7,257 nt of DNA from an uncultured Pseudomonadota bacterium (GCA_903957805.1 CAJBQQ010000181.1:1-7257), one strand, 5' to 3'; counted from the first letter of the stretch, positions 1 to 7,120 are shown. Made by a program: numbers and translations. The notes: generated from the sequence alone by a model not told the origin.

Positions 1-693
1 AAAGCTAGGGATCACTGCACCCTCCTCCTCCATCTGAGATTCGTAACTGTTGCTATCGCGGATATGGATGGTTGTGCTGGCTGATTCGAAACGATGGCCT
101 TGTGATAAGCGTCCAGCATCCAGTCCTAGCAATCTGACCGGCACGACTTCTTCGCCATGCAGTACGAGAAGGCCATGAGCAGGACGTATGAAATTCAAAC
201 TGCTCCAGCCATCGGCGAGTTGGTAGGTCATCAACTTATCGATTGGCAATCCAGCGATAGCATCATCGAGCGCTTTCTGTAAGCCTTGTGAAAGCGATGT
301 ACCCCTGACGATGCTGTCAAAGTACAAGGTTTCCGTTTTCCCATCGGCTTCACGCTTGAGATTCTGGACTGCTGCTGCATCCACGCCCAAACTAGAAAGT
401 TTTTTAAGAAGTGCAGCGGTGGGCTGGTTATCTATATCCAGTCCCACTGATAAGGGCATGAGTTTTTGGGAGATGGACTTGTCGGCTGCTCTCTCCGCTA
501 CATTCGTGACATGCGCCGCAATGCGGCGTGGTGAAGCATAGACCGTCACCACTGCATCACCCGCTGCTAAGCCCTGTACTTTGAGATTGGAAGCTAGCTT
601 CTCAGCAAAACTATCTCCAATTTTCTTCAGAGATTTGGGTGGTAGTTCTTCAACTAACAGTTCAACTAGAAGATTTTTTATAGATGCGCTCAT
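1..693 (-). CDS. glyS: Glycine--tRNA ligase beta subunit, N-terminal part (runs off the window)
   Basis: GlyS is the beta subunit of the two-subunit bacterial glycyl-tRNA synthetase. It works in the cytosol with GlyQ, recognises tRNA-Gly and is needed for charging. The frame is open from ATG 693-691 to the left edge, giving 231 residues of a protein that is usually about 690-720 long, so roughly the first third is present. Visible family motifs are EELPPK (residues 15-20), SPRR (54-57), FIRPAHGL (168-175) and GHRF (199-202). These align without gaps of note to the start of known GlyS proteins. The start lies one base after the glyQ stop and has no clear Shine-Dalgarno sequence, so translation is probably coupled to glyQ. 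The anticodon-binding and catalytic-support regions lie outside the window. Identity is secure; completeness of the gene cannot be judged. Confidence 0.96.
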   Translation of the reverse strand, partial: MSASIKNLLVELLVEELPPKSLKKIGDSFAEKLASNLKVQGLAAGDAVVTVYASPRRIAAHVTNVAERAADKSISQKLMPLSVGLDIDNQPTAALLKKLSSLGVDAAAVQNLKREADGKTETLYFDSIVRGTSLSQGLQKALDDAIAGLPIDKLMTYQLADGWSSLNFIRPAHGLLVLHGEEVVPVRLLGLDAGRLSQGHRFESASTTIHIRDSNSYESQMEEEGAVIPSF

Positions 694-694
694 G

Positions 695-1594
695 TCAATT
701 TTCTGCGGATTGCGCTACCCATTCTCTCGGGGCCAGCGGGAAGCCAAGACGCTCTCTGCTTTGGTAGTAGACCTGAGCCACGCTGCGCGCCAAGTGGCGA
801 ATACGTCCGATATACGTCGCACGTTCTGTGATGGAGATTGCTCCGCGAGCGTCCAACAAATTGAAACTGTGTGCTGCTTTTAAAACCTGTTCATAAGCCG
901 GGAGTGCGAGTTGTTGTTCCATTAGATGCTTGGCCTGTTGTTCATGCTTAGCAAAGGCCAGCAGCAGAAACTCTACATCACTGTGTTCGAAGTTATAGGC
1001 TGATTGCTCAACCTCATTCTGGTGGTAAACGTCACGGTAAGTGAGTCCTTTTGACCAGACTAAGTCAAATACGCTTTCTACCCCTTGTAGGTGCATTGCC
1101 AGTCGCTCCAGACCATAAGTGATTTCACCGGTGATTGGCTTGCAATTGATTCCACCCACTTGTTGGAAGTAGGTAAATTGAGTTATCTCCATCCCATTCA
1201 ACCATACCTCCCATCCTAGCCCCCAAGCACCTAGTGTCGGGTTTTCCCAATCATCCTCGACAAACCGAACATCATTTTTCTTGAGGTCAAAACCCAGCTC
1301 TCTTAGCGATTCTAGGTATAGTTCCAGAATGTCGTTCGGCGCGGGTTTTAATACCACCTGAAACTGGTAGTAATGCTGAAGGCGATTTGGATTCTCGCCG
1401 TAACGTCCATCCTTAGGGCGGCGTGCAGGTTGTACATAAGCAGCTTTCCATGGCTCGGGCCCGAGTGCGCGCAAGAAAGTTGCGGTGTGGCTCGTACCTG
1501 CACCTACTTCCATGTCATAGGGTTGAAGCAAGGCGCAGCCCTGCTTGTCCCAATAATGCTGTAGCGTGAGGATAGTTTCTTGGAAGGTTGGCAT
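695..1594 (-). CDS. glyQ: Glycine--tRNA ligase alpha subunit
   Basis: GlyQ is the catalytic alpha subunit of the tetrameric (alpha2-beta2) class II glycyl-tRNA synthetase, which forms glycyl-adenylate and charges tRNA-Gly in the cytosol. Counting from the ATG at 1594, the protein has 299 residues, close to the usual 290-305. Hallmarks are GAGTSH (31-36), QPARRPKDGR (55-64), HYYQFQV (74-80), the LGAWGLGWEVWLNGME block (121-136), the motif-3 segment GEITYGLERLAM (156-167) and HQNEVEQS (191-198). An in-frame TTG at 1618-1616 would add eight residues (MTIVISPS). I prefer the ATG because the TTG sits inside a T-run next to a small hairpin, and homologues as I recall them begin just before the TFQ segment. 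Neither start has a good ribosome binding site. The stop is one base before glyS, as expected for subunits made together. Confidence 0.96.
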   Translation of the reverse strand: MPTFQETILTLQHYWDKQGCALLQPYDMEVGAGTSHTATFLRALGPEPWKAAYVQPARRPKDGRYGENPNRLQHYYQFQVVLKPAPNDILELYLESLRELGFDLKKNDVRFVEDDWENPTLGAWGLGWEVWLNGMEITQFTYFQQVGGINCKPITGEITYGLERLAMHLQGVESVFDLVWSKGLTYRDVYHQNEVEQSAYNFEHSDVEFLLLAFAKHEQQAKHLMEQQLALPAYEQVLKAAHSFNLLDARGAISITERATYIGRIRHLARSVAQVYYQSRERLGFPLAPREWVAQSAEN

Positions 1595-1615
1595 GCTGGG
1601 TGAAATAACAATGGT

Positions 1616-1640
1616 CAAAAATATCTAACGGTACCTAGAT
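1616..1640 (-). repeat. Small hairpin and T-run between lnt and glyQ
   Basis: On the minus strand, ATCTA (1640-1636) and TAGAT (1627-1623) form a 5-bp stem around an 8-base loop that contains GGTACC. An A and then five Ts follow (from 1622 down to 1617). The arrangement resembles a very weak intrinsic terminator or pause site. The stem is short and AT-rich, so strong termination is unlikely, and glyQS probably still read through from lnt. The T-run overlaps the alternative TTG start of glyQ, which is one reason to prefer the ATG at 1594. Confidence 0.3.
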
Positions 1641-1641
1641 T

Positions 1642-3180
1642 TTACAGGGTTTTGCGCGCGCTGCGAAATGCGGACAGTAGACCTATAAACATAAGTATTC
1701 CGGATACCCCTAGTATCAGACTATTCCCCAAGCGGACATACGGAGTCGCACCAGTAAATCCCTGCGCTAAGCCGGTTAGTGTGGTGGTGGTGAATATTTC
1801 CGCCTTTTGTAGAACCTCACCGCGCTGATTGATGATCGCAGTGACGCCGGTATTGGTAGCGCGCAGCATATACCGGCCGGTCTCCAGAGCTCGCATTTGC
1901 GAAATTTGTAAGTGCTGCTGAGGACCAATGGAGCGTCCGAACCAGGCATCGTTGCTAACATTAGCGAGTAACGTAGCCTGCGGCAATTGGTTGATTATTT
2001 CTTCACCAAATACATCTTCATAGCAGATATTTACTGCAACGCTTTGACCGGCCAGGTTCATCGGGCGTTGGTCCGTTCGTCCACGCGAAAAGTCTGACAG
2101 AGGAATTTTTAGAATATCAATCACCCAACCAAACAAAGACTTTAATGGGATGAATTCACCAAATGGCACTAAATGAAACTTGCGATAAATCTGATTGGGA
2201 GCTGCACCGAAGCTGAACATAGTGTTGTAGTACTCTTTTCCTTCGGCAGATGTCTCAGCCATCCCGATAAGGATGTCACCATTATTCCGTTTCGCATGAT
2301 CGGCAAGTGGCGAAAGATAGCTCCATGGCACTTCATTTCGGAATAGCGGTACCGAAATTTCAGGTGTGATGATAAGGCGGCTGTTACTTTCGAGAGCGAG
2401 TCTAGCGTAAGTGTCCATTGAATTAACCACGTGATCCGGCCGCCACTTGAGATCTTGAGAGATATTTCCTTGCAACAAGCTCACTGTGATAGGTTCACCT
2501 TGGGTCTCTGTCCAACTGATCTGCTGTAAGCCGAAGCCCATGCCCCATATTGCTAGCAGAGGTAATGTATAGATCCAGTTGTATAATCTATTCTCAACAG
2601 TCTCAAAAAAAAGACAGAGGAATGCGGCGCTCAGTATTAGCATCAATGAAACGCCATACACTCCTGCCAGCGGAGCAAAACCTACGAGGGGGCTAGTGGG
2701 TACTTGTGAATAGCCCAATGTCAGCCAGGGAAACCCAGTGAACAGAACGCTACGTAGCCACTCAGATAGCACCCATAATGCGGCAATAGTCAATGTCCAG
2801 ACTAGAGGTGAGATGATGCGTAGTCTTGTTATCAACCAGCCTGTTAGTGTCGCGAATAAGGAGAGGTAGGCACATAGCACGACAAGCGTAAGGATTGCAA
2901 TGGGCATTGGCATAGCCCCAAAATCGTGCAGGCTAACGTAAATCCAGGTCACTCCCGCGCTAAAAAGACCCATACCGAAAAGGAATCCTTGTAAAGCCGC
3001 TTGTAGAGGAGACGAGCTTCTGCGCCAGGAGCGAAGTAGCAGTGACAGAGTAATCACTGGGATGGGGAAAAGATAGAATGGTGCGAAACCAAGAACGGTA
3101 AATGCACCAAGAAAAAAAACAATAATTAAGCTGTAGTGGGGATTTCCCTTAACCGATTGATTCAAGATGCTTGAGCCCAT
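1642..3180 (-). CDS. lnt: Apolipoprotein N-acyltransferase
   Basis: Lnt is an inner-membrane enzyme that moves a fatty acid from a phospholipid to the N-terminal cysteine amine of apolipoproteins, the last step of lipoprotein maturation in Gram-negative bacteria. The 512-residue length equals that of the E. coli protein. The N-terminal half has hydrophobic stretches near residues 17-50, 62-82, 91-118, 124-146, 165-192 and 202-217, and a final one near 487-505. The periplasmic nitrilase-like domain spans about 232-475. The catalytic triad is intact: E274 in TPEISVP, K334 in YRKFHLVPFGE and C386 in NICYED, matching E. coli E267, K335 and C387. W246 (LKW) and E342 also match residues important in E. 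coli. The ATG lies five bases after the corC stop. An AGGAG at 3198-3194 inside the end of corC is 13 bases upstream, a long spacing, so coupling to corC is likely. Confidence 0.97.
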   Translation of the reverse strand: MGSSILNQSVKGNPHYSLIIVFFLGAFTVLGFAPFYLFPIPVITLSLLLRSWRRSSSPLQAALQGFLFGMGLFSAGVTWIYVSLHDFGAMPMPIAILTLVVLCAYLSLFATLTGWLITRLRIISPLVWTLTIAALWVLSEWLRSVLFTGFPWLTLGYSQVPTSPLVGFAPLAGVYGVSLMLILSAAFLCLFFETVENRLYNWIYTLPLLAIWGMGFGLQQISWTETQGEPITVSLLQGNISQDLKWRPDHVVNSMDTYARLALESNSRLIITPEISVPLFRNEVPWSYLSPLADHAKRNNGDILIGMAETSAEGKEYYNTMFSFGAAPNQIYRKFHLVPFGEFIPLKSLFGWVIDILKIPLSDFSRGRTDQRPMNLAGQSVAVNICYEDVFGEEIINQLPQATLLANVSNDAWFGRSIGPQQHLQISQMRALETGRYMLRATNTGVTAIINQRGEVLQKAEIFTTTTLTGLAQGFTGATPYVRLGNSLILGVSGILMFIGLLSAFRSARKTL

Positions 3181-3185
3181 ACAGC

Positions 3186-4019
3186 TCAGTTCTCTCCTCT
3201 GGTTTTCTCAACCAGAAGCATATGTAATCTCCGGCTGTCAGTATGTATCACCGTGAAATTGAAGTCGCCGATCATGACCGATTCGCCGCGTTTAGGCAGG
3301 CGACCAAACTTGTTTAATACGAGCCCGCCAATGGTGTCGTAATCTTCATCCTCAAATTTCGCCACCAGCATTTGGTTAAAATCGGTAATTTTTGTAATTG
3401 CTTTAACTCGGTAACGATCAGTCGCATCCTGAACGATATTGTCCTCAGTTTCATCGAAATCATATTCATCTTCAATTTCTCCGACGATCTGTTCCAATAC
3501 ATCTTCGATGGTTACCAGTCCCGCTACGCCGCCGTATTCGTCCACCACGATGGCTATATGGTTATGGTTGCTACGAAAATCCTTGAGTAGCACATTGAGT
3601 CGTTTGGATTCTGGGATAAAGACCACCGGACGCAACATATCACGAACGCTGAATTCCTCTTCTCCGGCATAGTAGCGGAGTAGATCCTTCGCAAGCAGAA
3701 TTCCGATTACATTGTTGTTATCATTTTCGATAACAGGAAAACGAGAGTGAGCAGTTTCGATAATCAGTGGAATGAATTTATCTGGGGTCTCGCTAATGTC
3801 GATTACATCCATCTGAGAGCGAGGCACCATGATATCGCGTGCCTGCATTTCTGAGACCTGCATTACACCCTCGATCATACTCAAGGCATCCGAATCAAGA
3901 AGATCACGTTCAAATGCAGAGTGCAGTAGTGCTACCAATTGCTCCCGATCACCCGGCTCTCGGAGCAGCAGAGTGCTGAGCCGTTCAAGCCAACCAGGTT
4001 TAGGTAAAGGGTCGTTCAT
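3186..4019 (-). CDS. corC: CorC/YbeX-type CBS-domain protein
   Basis: This is the soluble CorC (YbeX) protein, historically linked to magnesium and cobalt efflux and more recently to ribosome metabolism in E. coli; its biochemical role remains unsettled. The 277 residues carry two CBS domains (about 60-118 and 127-184), with the typical RDIMVPRSQM at 61-70 and VDEYGGVAGLVTIEDVLEQI at 159-178, followed by the CorC_HlyC transporter-associated domain (about 198-273, with DTIGGLVL at 228-235). There is no DUF21 membrane domain, so it is the short cytoplasmic form and not the membrane-anchored CNNM/YfjD type. An acidic stretch (GEIEDEYDFDETED, 180-193) joins the CBS pair to the C-terminal domain, as is usual. 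The ATG has the best ribosome binding site in the window. The place between ybeY and lnt matches the E. coli order phoH/ybeZ-ybeY-ybeX-lnt. Confidence 0.95.
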   Translation of the reverse strand: MNDPLPKPGWLERLSTLLLREPGDREQLVALLHSAFERDLLDSDALSMIEGVMQVSEMQARDIMVPRSQMDVIDISETPDKFIPLIIETAHSRFPVIENDNNNVIGILLAKDLLRYYAGEEEFSVRDMLRPVVFIPESKRLNVLLKDFRSNHNHIAIVVDEYGGVAGLVTIEDVLEQIVGEIEDEYDFDETEDNIVQDATDRYRVKAITKITDFNQMLVAKFEDEDYDTIGGLVLNKFGRLPKRGESVMIGDFNFTVIHTDSRRLHMLLVEKTRGEN

Positions 4020-4025
4020 ATTGAT

Positions 4026-4030
4026 CTTCC
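4026..4030 (-). promoter_or_regulatory. Shine-Dalgarno site of corC
   Basis: GGAAG on the minus strand lies six bases before the corC ATG. It is the clearest ribosome binding site in the cluster, since the starts of phoH, glyQ and glyS have none that I can see. It fits the 42-base gap before corC, where coupling to ybeY would be weaker. It also fixes the corC start. Confidence 0.6.
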
Positions 4031-4061
4031 GGTTCGAGGGTAATATAAGTGACTGTAAATA

Positions 4062-4574
4062 TCATTCTAGATAAGGGTCGTCATACCCTAGCTTAGTGAC
4101 GATGACTGTTTCCAGGCGCTCCATCGCAATTGCTTCAAGTTCATTCTCATGGTTCCAGCCCTGAAGGTGTAAGATCCCGTGTGTCGTGAGGTGGGCATAA
4201 TGTGCCGTTAGACTCTTGTGTTGTTGCTTAGCCTCTTTAGCTACTATCGGAGCACATAGCACAATATCACCAGATAGAGACGGCCCATCATCGTAGACAA
4301 AGGTCAACACATTGGTAGCGTAATCCTTTTTGCAAAAATTCCAGTTGAGAGTGCGGCCCTCGGTCTCATCCACGAGGCGTAATACAATCTCTGCGTCTCG
4401 CATTAGCGAGGTTCTAGCCCATTTTCGAAATTGTAGCTTGGTGGGCACTTCCTCGGCGGCTTTTTCATTATTCATTGCATACTGCACCATCAGCTTCAGA
4501 CTAACGATGGCACGCGTAGATTTTTCGGTAAGCTCGGGGGTCTTCCCCTTATTTCTCATATTTCTCGTAGGCAT
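4062..4574 (-). CDS. ybeY: YbeY endoribonuclease/rRNA maturation factor, divergent at conserved positions
   Basis: YbeY is a metal-dependent protein needed for 16S rRNA 3'-end maturation and 70S ribosome quality control. The metal-binding H-x3-H-x5-H motif is intact at H132, H136 and H142 (HGILHLQGWNH), and TNVLTF (87-92) and SGDIVLC (101-107) match the fold. Two things are odd. The segment usually read as LNxxYRxKDxPTNVL is LNWNFCKKDYATNVL here, so the near-invariant arginine (R59 in E. coli) is cysteine 81. The usual GYDH is GWNH. The protein has 170 residues against about 150-160 normally, because of some 25 extra charged residues before the first strand (near residue 26). The first ATG (4574) is preceded by GAGAG at six bases. 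A second ATG at 4559 would remove five residues. The two starts overlap phoH by 26 or 11 bases, so translation is probably coupled. The family call is firm; full activity is less certain. Confidence 0.93.
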   Translation of the reverse strand: MPTRNMRNKGKTPELTEKSTRAIVSLKLMVQYAMNNEKAAEEVPTKLQFRKWARTSLMRDAEIVLRLVDETEGRTLNWNFCKKDYATNVLTFVYDDGPSLSGDIVLCAPIVAKEAKQQHKSLTAHYAHLTTHGILHLQGWNHENELEAIAMERLETVIVTKLGYDDPYLE

Positions 4575-5523
4575 TAACGACTCTCTGTACTAGAGGGTGC
4601 CTCACCACATCCTCAGTTTCGAAATGAGTGAAGGCAATGCCTGGTATTTTATTCAGAACCATTCTGGCCTCGACCAGCCCGCTTCTCTGGTGCTTGGCCA
4701 GATCAATTTGGGTCACATCGCCTGTCACCACAACCTTGGAGCCGAATCCGATTCTGGTCAGAAACATCTTCATCTGTTCCGGTGTCGTATTCTGAGCTTC
4801 ATCAAGAATGATGAACGACTGGTTCAGTGTGCGGCCACGCATGAAGGCAAGAGGTGCAATTTCAATTGCTCTGTGTTCGAATTGACGGTTGGTCTTATCG
4901 AGCCCCATTAGGTCATAGAGTGCATCGTAGAGAGGACGTAAGTAAGGGTCTACCTTCTGCGCCATATCGCCAGGGAGGAATCCTAGCCGTTCACCAGCCT
5001 CCACCGCTGGTCGCACTAGTACAATACGTGCCACCGTGTCTCGTTCAAGGGCATCTACTGCACTAGCTACCGCAAGGTAGGTCTTACCGGTACCTGCAGG
5101 ACCAATGGCAAAGGTGATGTCATGCTGCTGAATTTGTTTAAGGTACTGAACTTGACGTGGTGTTCGGCCGTGCAGGTCACTTCGACGCGTGCTCAGGAGG
5201 GGTGCCGCGATGTCGTTGGCTGAGGGATCAGTCGGAGTATGCCTTGGTGCACACTTATAACTCATTACTTCGATCAGGCCCAGCTGAACCTGCTCTATCG
5301 TCAGGGGATGCTGAGACTGGTGATAGAAATTACGTAGCACTTTAGCGGCGAGCTTGGTCTGAGTAGATCTGCCATGTAGATTGAAATGTTCTCCGCGTCG
5401 CGCGATGGCGACATCCAAAGCTGTCTCGATCTGTTTTAGGTTTTCGTCCAGCACCCCGCACAGGTTGGCAAGACGCTGATTATCTATTGGGGCAAAAGAA
5501 ATTTCGACGGGTTGAGCTTTCAA
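4549..5523 (-). CDS. phoH: PhoH-like (YbeZ) P-loop ATPase
   Basis: This is a PhoH/YbeZ-family cytoplasmic ATPase, related to the helicase domain of superfamily 1 enzymes. The family is associated with RNA metabolism and, through its neighbour and partner YbeY, with rRNA processing. In 324 residues it shows an N-terminal region (1-120), Walker A GPAGTGKT (141-148), the family signature RPAVEAGERLGFLPGD (171-186), Walker B IILDEAQN (238-245, D241 and E242) and the GDVTQIDL motif (268-275). The start is a TTG at 5523-5521 with no Shine-Dalgarno sequence. The reading frame is open upstream to the miaB stop, but that stretch contains no ATG, GTG or TTG in this frame. A 7-codon ORF in another frame ends in a TGA that overlaps the TTG. 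The gene ends inside ybeY. E. coli calls this gene ybeZ; it is a paralogue of the phosphate-starvation gene phoH, so the name does not imply phosphate regulation. Confidence 0.95.
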   Translation of the reverse strand: MKAQPVEISFAPIDNQRLANLCGVLDENLKQIETALDVAIARRGEHFNLHGRSTQTKLAAKVLRNFYHQSQHPLTIEQVQLGLIEVMSYKCAPRHTPTDPSANDIAAPLLSTRRSDLHGRTPRQVQYLKQIQQHDITFAIGPAGTGKTYLAVASAVDALERDTVARIVLVRPAVEAGERLGFLPGDMAQKVDPYLRPLYDALYDLMGLDKTNRQFEHRAIEIAPLAFMRGRTLNQSFIILDEAQNTTPEQMKMFLTRIGFGSKVVVTGDVTQIDLAKHQRSGLVEARMVLNKIPGIAFTHFETEDVVRHPLVQRVVNAYEKYEK

Positions 5524-5589
5524 AGGCGCGTTAAAAAGTTCATATAGTTCTAATTCTCGCAGTGACAGAGATACATTACAAGCGGTGCA

Positions 5590-6951
5590 TTAAACGATAC
5601 TTTCTGATATCTCGCCGCGTAGAGAATGTGATAAGGAAGCATTAATTCTTATATTTATGAAATGGCCGACACAGTCTTGGGAACCGGGAAAATTCACCAT
5701 ACGGTTGTTGTCAGTGCGTCCGCAAAATTCACTCGGATCTCTCTTGGAGGGGCCCTCCACCAAGACGCGCTGTGTGGTGCCAATCATATTCTGGCTGATG
5801 ACTTGTGTCTGCTGTGAAATTTTTGTCTGTAGACGATGTAGCCTATCAAGCTTTATTTCATGGGGTGTATTGTCAGGTAGTTCCGCGGCAGGCGTGCCAG
5901 GGCGAGGACTGTAAATGAAACTATAGGAGTCATCGAAATTCACCTCTTCAATTAATCTCATCGTGTCCTCAAAATCTGCTTCAGTCTCTCCGGGGAAGCC
6001 AATGATGAAATCGGACGTGAGTGAGATATCTGGGCGTACGGCATATAATTTGCGAATGATGGACCTGTATTCTAGGGCGGTATGGCCACGTTTCATTGCT
6101 GCCAGTACACGATCGGAACCGGATTGCACTGGCAGGTGCAAGTGACTAACGAGTTTTGGTAACGTGGCATAACTCTCAATCAAGCGCGGGGTGACTTCTT
6201 TTGGGTGTGATGTGGTGTAACGGATACGTTCAATGCCTGGAATTTCATTGATGTATTCAAGTAGCAGCGCGAGATCTGCTGTGTCGTTAACGTTCTCGAG
6301 GTCCATGATGCCACGATAAGCGTTGACGTTTTGCCCCAGCAGGGTTACTTCCTTTATACCTTGCTGCGCCATTCTCATAATTTCCGTCAATACATCACTC
6401 AGCGGTCGAGAGACCTCTTCGCCACGTGTGTATGGGACCACACAAAAGCTGCAATACTTACTACAACCCTCCATGATGGAAATGAAAGTACTTACACTAC
6501 CCGTGCGATCTTCTGGATGCGCCAGCATTTGTGGCAGGGAATCAAATTTTTCAATTTCAGGAAAAGAAATATCAACCTGTGGTTGCCCAGTAAGTTGGCG
6601 CGCTGCAATTAATTGAGGTAATCGATGTAGGGTTTGTGGTCCGAACACAATGTCTACGTAGGGTGCTCGCTTTACAATCTCTGCGCCTTCCTGGCTCGCA
6701 ACGCAACCTCCAACACCGATGAGTAGATTGGGATTGGTTTTCTTAAGGTGCCTGATACGTCCCAGATCATGAAAGACCCTTTCTTGGGCTCTCTCGCGTA
6801 CTGAGCAGGTATTAAATAGAATCACATCAGCCGCATCCGGACTGTCAGTTTTTTCCATACCATGTGCGGCATGTAGTACCTGAGCCATTTTGTCAGAGTC
6901 ATACTCGTTCATCTGACAGCCGAAGGTTTTGATGTAAAGTTTTTTGGCCAC
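5590..6951 (-). CDS. miaB: tRNA-2-methylthio-N6-dimethylallyladenosine synthase
   Basis: MiaB is a radical-SAM methylthiotransferase that converts i6A37 to ms2i6A37 next to the anticodon in tRNAs reading codons that begin with U. The 453 residues contain the N-terminal UPF0004 domain with the three cluster-binding cysteines C12 (FGCQMN), C49 (NTCS) and C83 (GGCV). The radical-SAM domain follows, with the C-x3-C-x2-C motif at C163, C167 and C170 (GCSKYCSFCVVPYTRG). A TRAM RNA-binding domain covers about 377-445. HLPVQSGSD (272-280) and DFIIGFPGET (314-323) are also typical. The start is GTG (6951-6949), giving MAKKLYIKTFGCQMN as in the family; no ATG, GTG or TTG occurs in the frame just upstream, and the ribosome binding site is weak. 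It is the first protein gene of the cluster. All key residues are present, so it should be functional. Confidence 0.97.
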   Translation of the reverse strand: MAKKLYIKTFGCQMNEYDSDKMAQVLHAAHGMEKTDSPDAADVILFNTCSVRERAQERVFHDLGRIRHLKKTNPNLLIGVGGCVASQEGAEIVKRAPYVDIVFGPQTLHRLPQLIAARQLTGQPQVDISFPEIEKFDSLPQMLAHPEDRTGSVSTFISIMEGCSKYCSFCVVPYTRGEEVSRPLSDVLTEIMRMAQQGIKEVTLLGQNVNAYRGIMDLENVNDTADLALLLEYINEIPGIERIRYTTSHPKEVTPRLIESYATLPKLVSHLHLPVQSGSDRVLAAMKRGHTALEYRSIIRKLYAVRPDISLTSDFIIGFPGETEADFEDTMRLIEEVNFDDSYSFIYSPRPGTPAAELPDNTPHEIKLDRLHRLQTKISQQTQVISQNMIGTTQRVLVEGPSKRDPSEFCGRTDNNRMVNFPGSQDCVGHFINIRINASLSHSLRGEISESIV

Positions 6952-7013
6952 GATCTCGGCGGAAATATAATAACTAGGGGTAATGGACGTTGCTTATCTT
7001 TTTCTAAAGAGCT

Positions 7014-7040
7014 TCAGTAGCCTATTCAGTAAACTCAGTA
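7014..7040 (+). repeat. Three direct copies of TCAGTA
   Basis: TCAGTA occurs at 7014-7019, 7026-7031 and 7035-7040, so the starts are 12 and 9 bases apart (TACTGA on the transcribed strand of miaB). The copies lie about 65-90 bases upstream of the miaB start. Such a group could be a protein-binding site in the leader, but chance is possible for a 6-base word in a short AT-rich stretch. I recognise no regulator for it. Confidence 0.3.
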
Positions 7041-7120
7041 CCCATCATGAGTTCATCTAGAAGCAGGGTTTGCAGCATATATAGAAAATTGATTCTTGAC
7101 TAAGAAGTTTTGCAAGAAGA

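Noticed and set aside
311..883. Plus-strand open frames over glyS and glyQ
   Set aside because: They lie antisense to clearly conserved synthetase coding sequence, have no family features and are shadows of the real genes.
1616..1618. TTG as the start of glyQ
   Set aside because: It adds eight residues not expected in the family, lies in a T-run next to a hairpin and has no ribosome binding site. The ATG at 1594 starts just before the conserved TFQ segment.
1616..1640. A true intrinsic terminator after lnt
   Set aside because: The stem is only 5 bp and mostly A-T, too weak for efficient termination. I list it only as a small hairpin.
4597..5066. Plus-strand open frames over phoH
   Set aside because: They are antisense to conserved PhoH motifs including Walker B, have no ribosome binding sites and show no recognisable domains.
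6323..6616. Two overlapping plus-strand frames over miaB
   Set aside because: They cover the radical-SAM domain of miaB on the opposite strand. Two alternative frames over the same bases suggest compositional openness and not genes.
7022..7078. 18-codon minus-strand ORF, MLQTLLLDELMMGTEFTE
   Set aside because: It has no Shine-Dalgarno site, is very short and matches no peptide family I know. Conservation in relatives would be needed before calling it.
7074..7102. TAGTCA and TATGCT, 17 bases apart, as the miaB promoter
   Set aside because: Each box matches only 4 of 6 consensus bases, and such pairs are frequent in AT-rich spacers. It is mentioned in the leader entry but not called.
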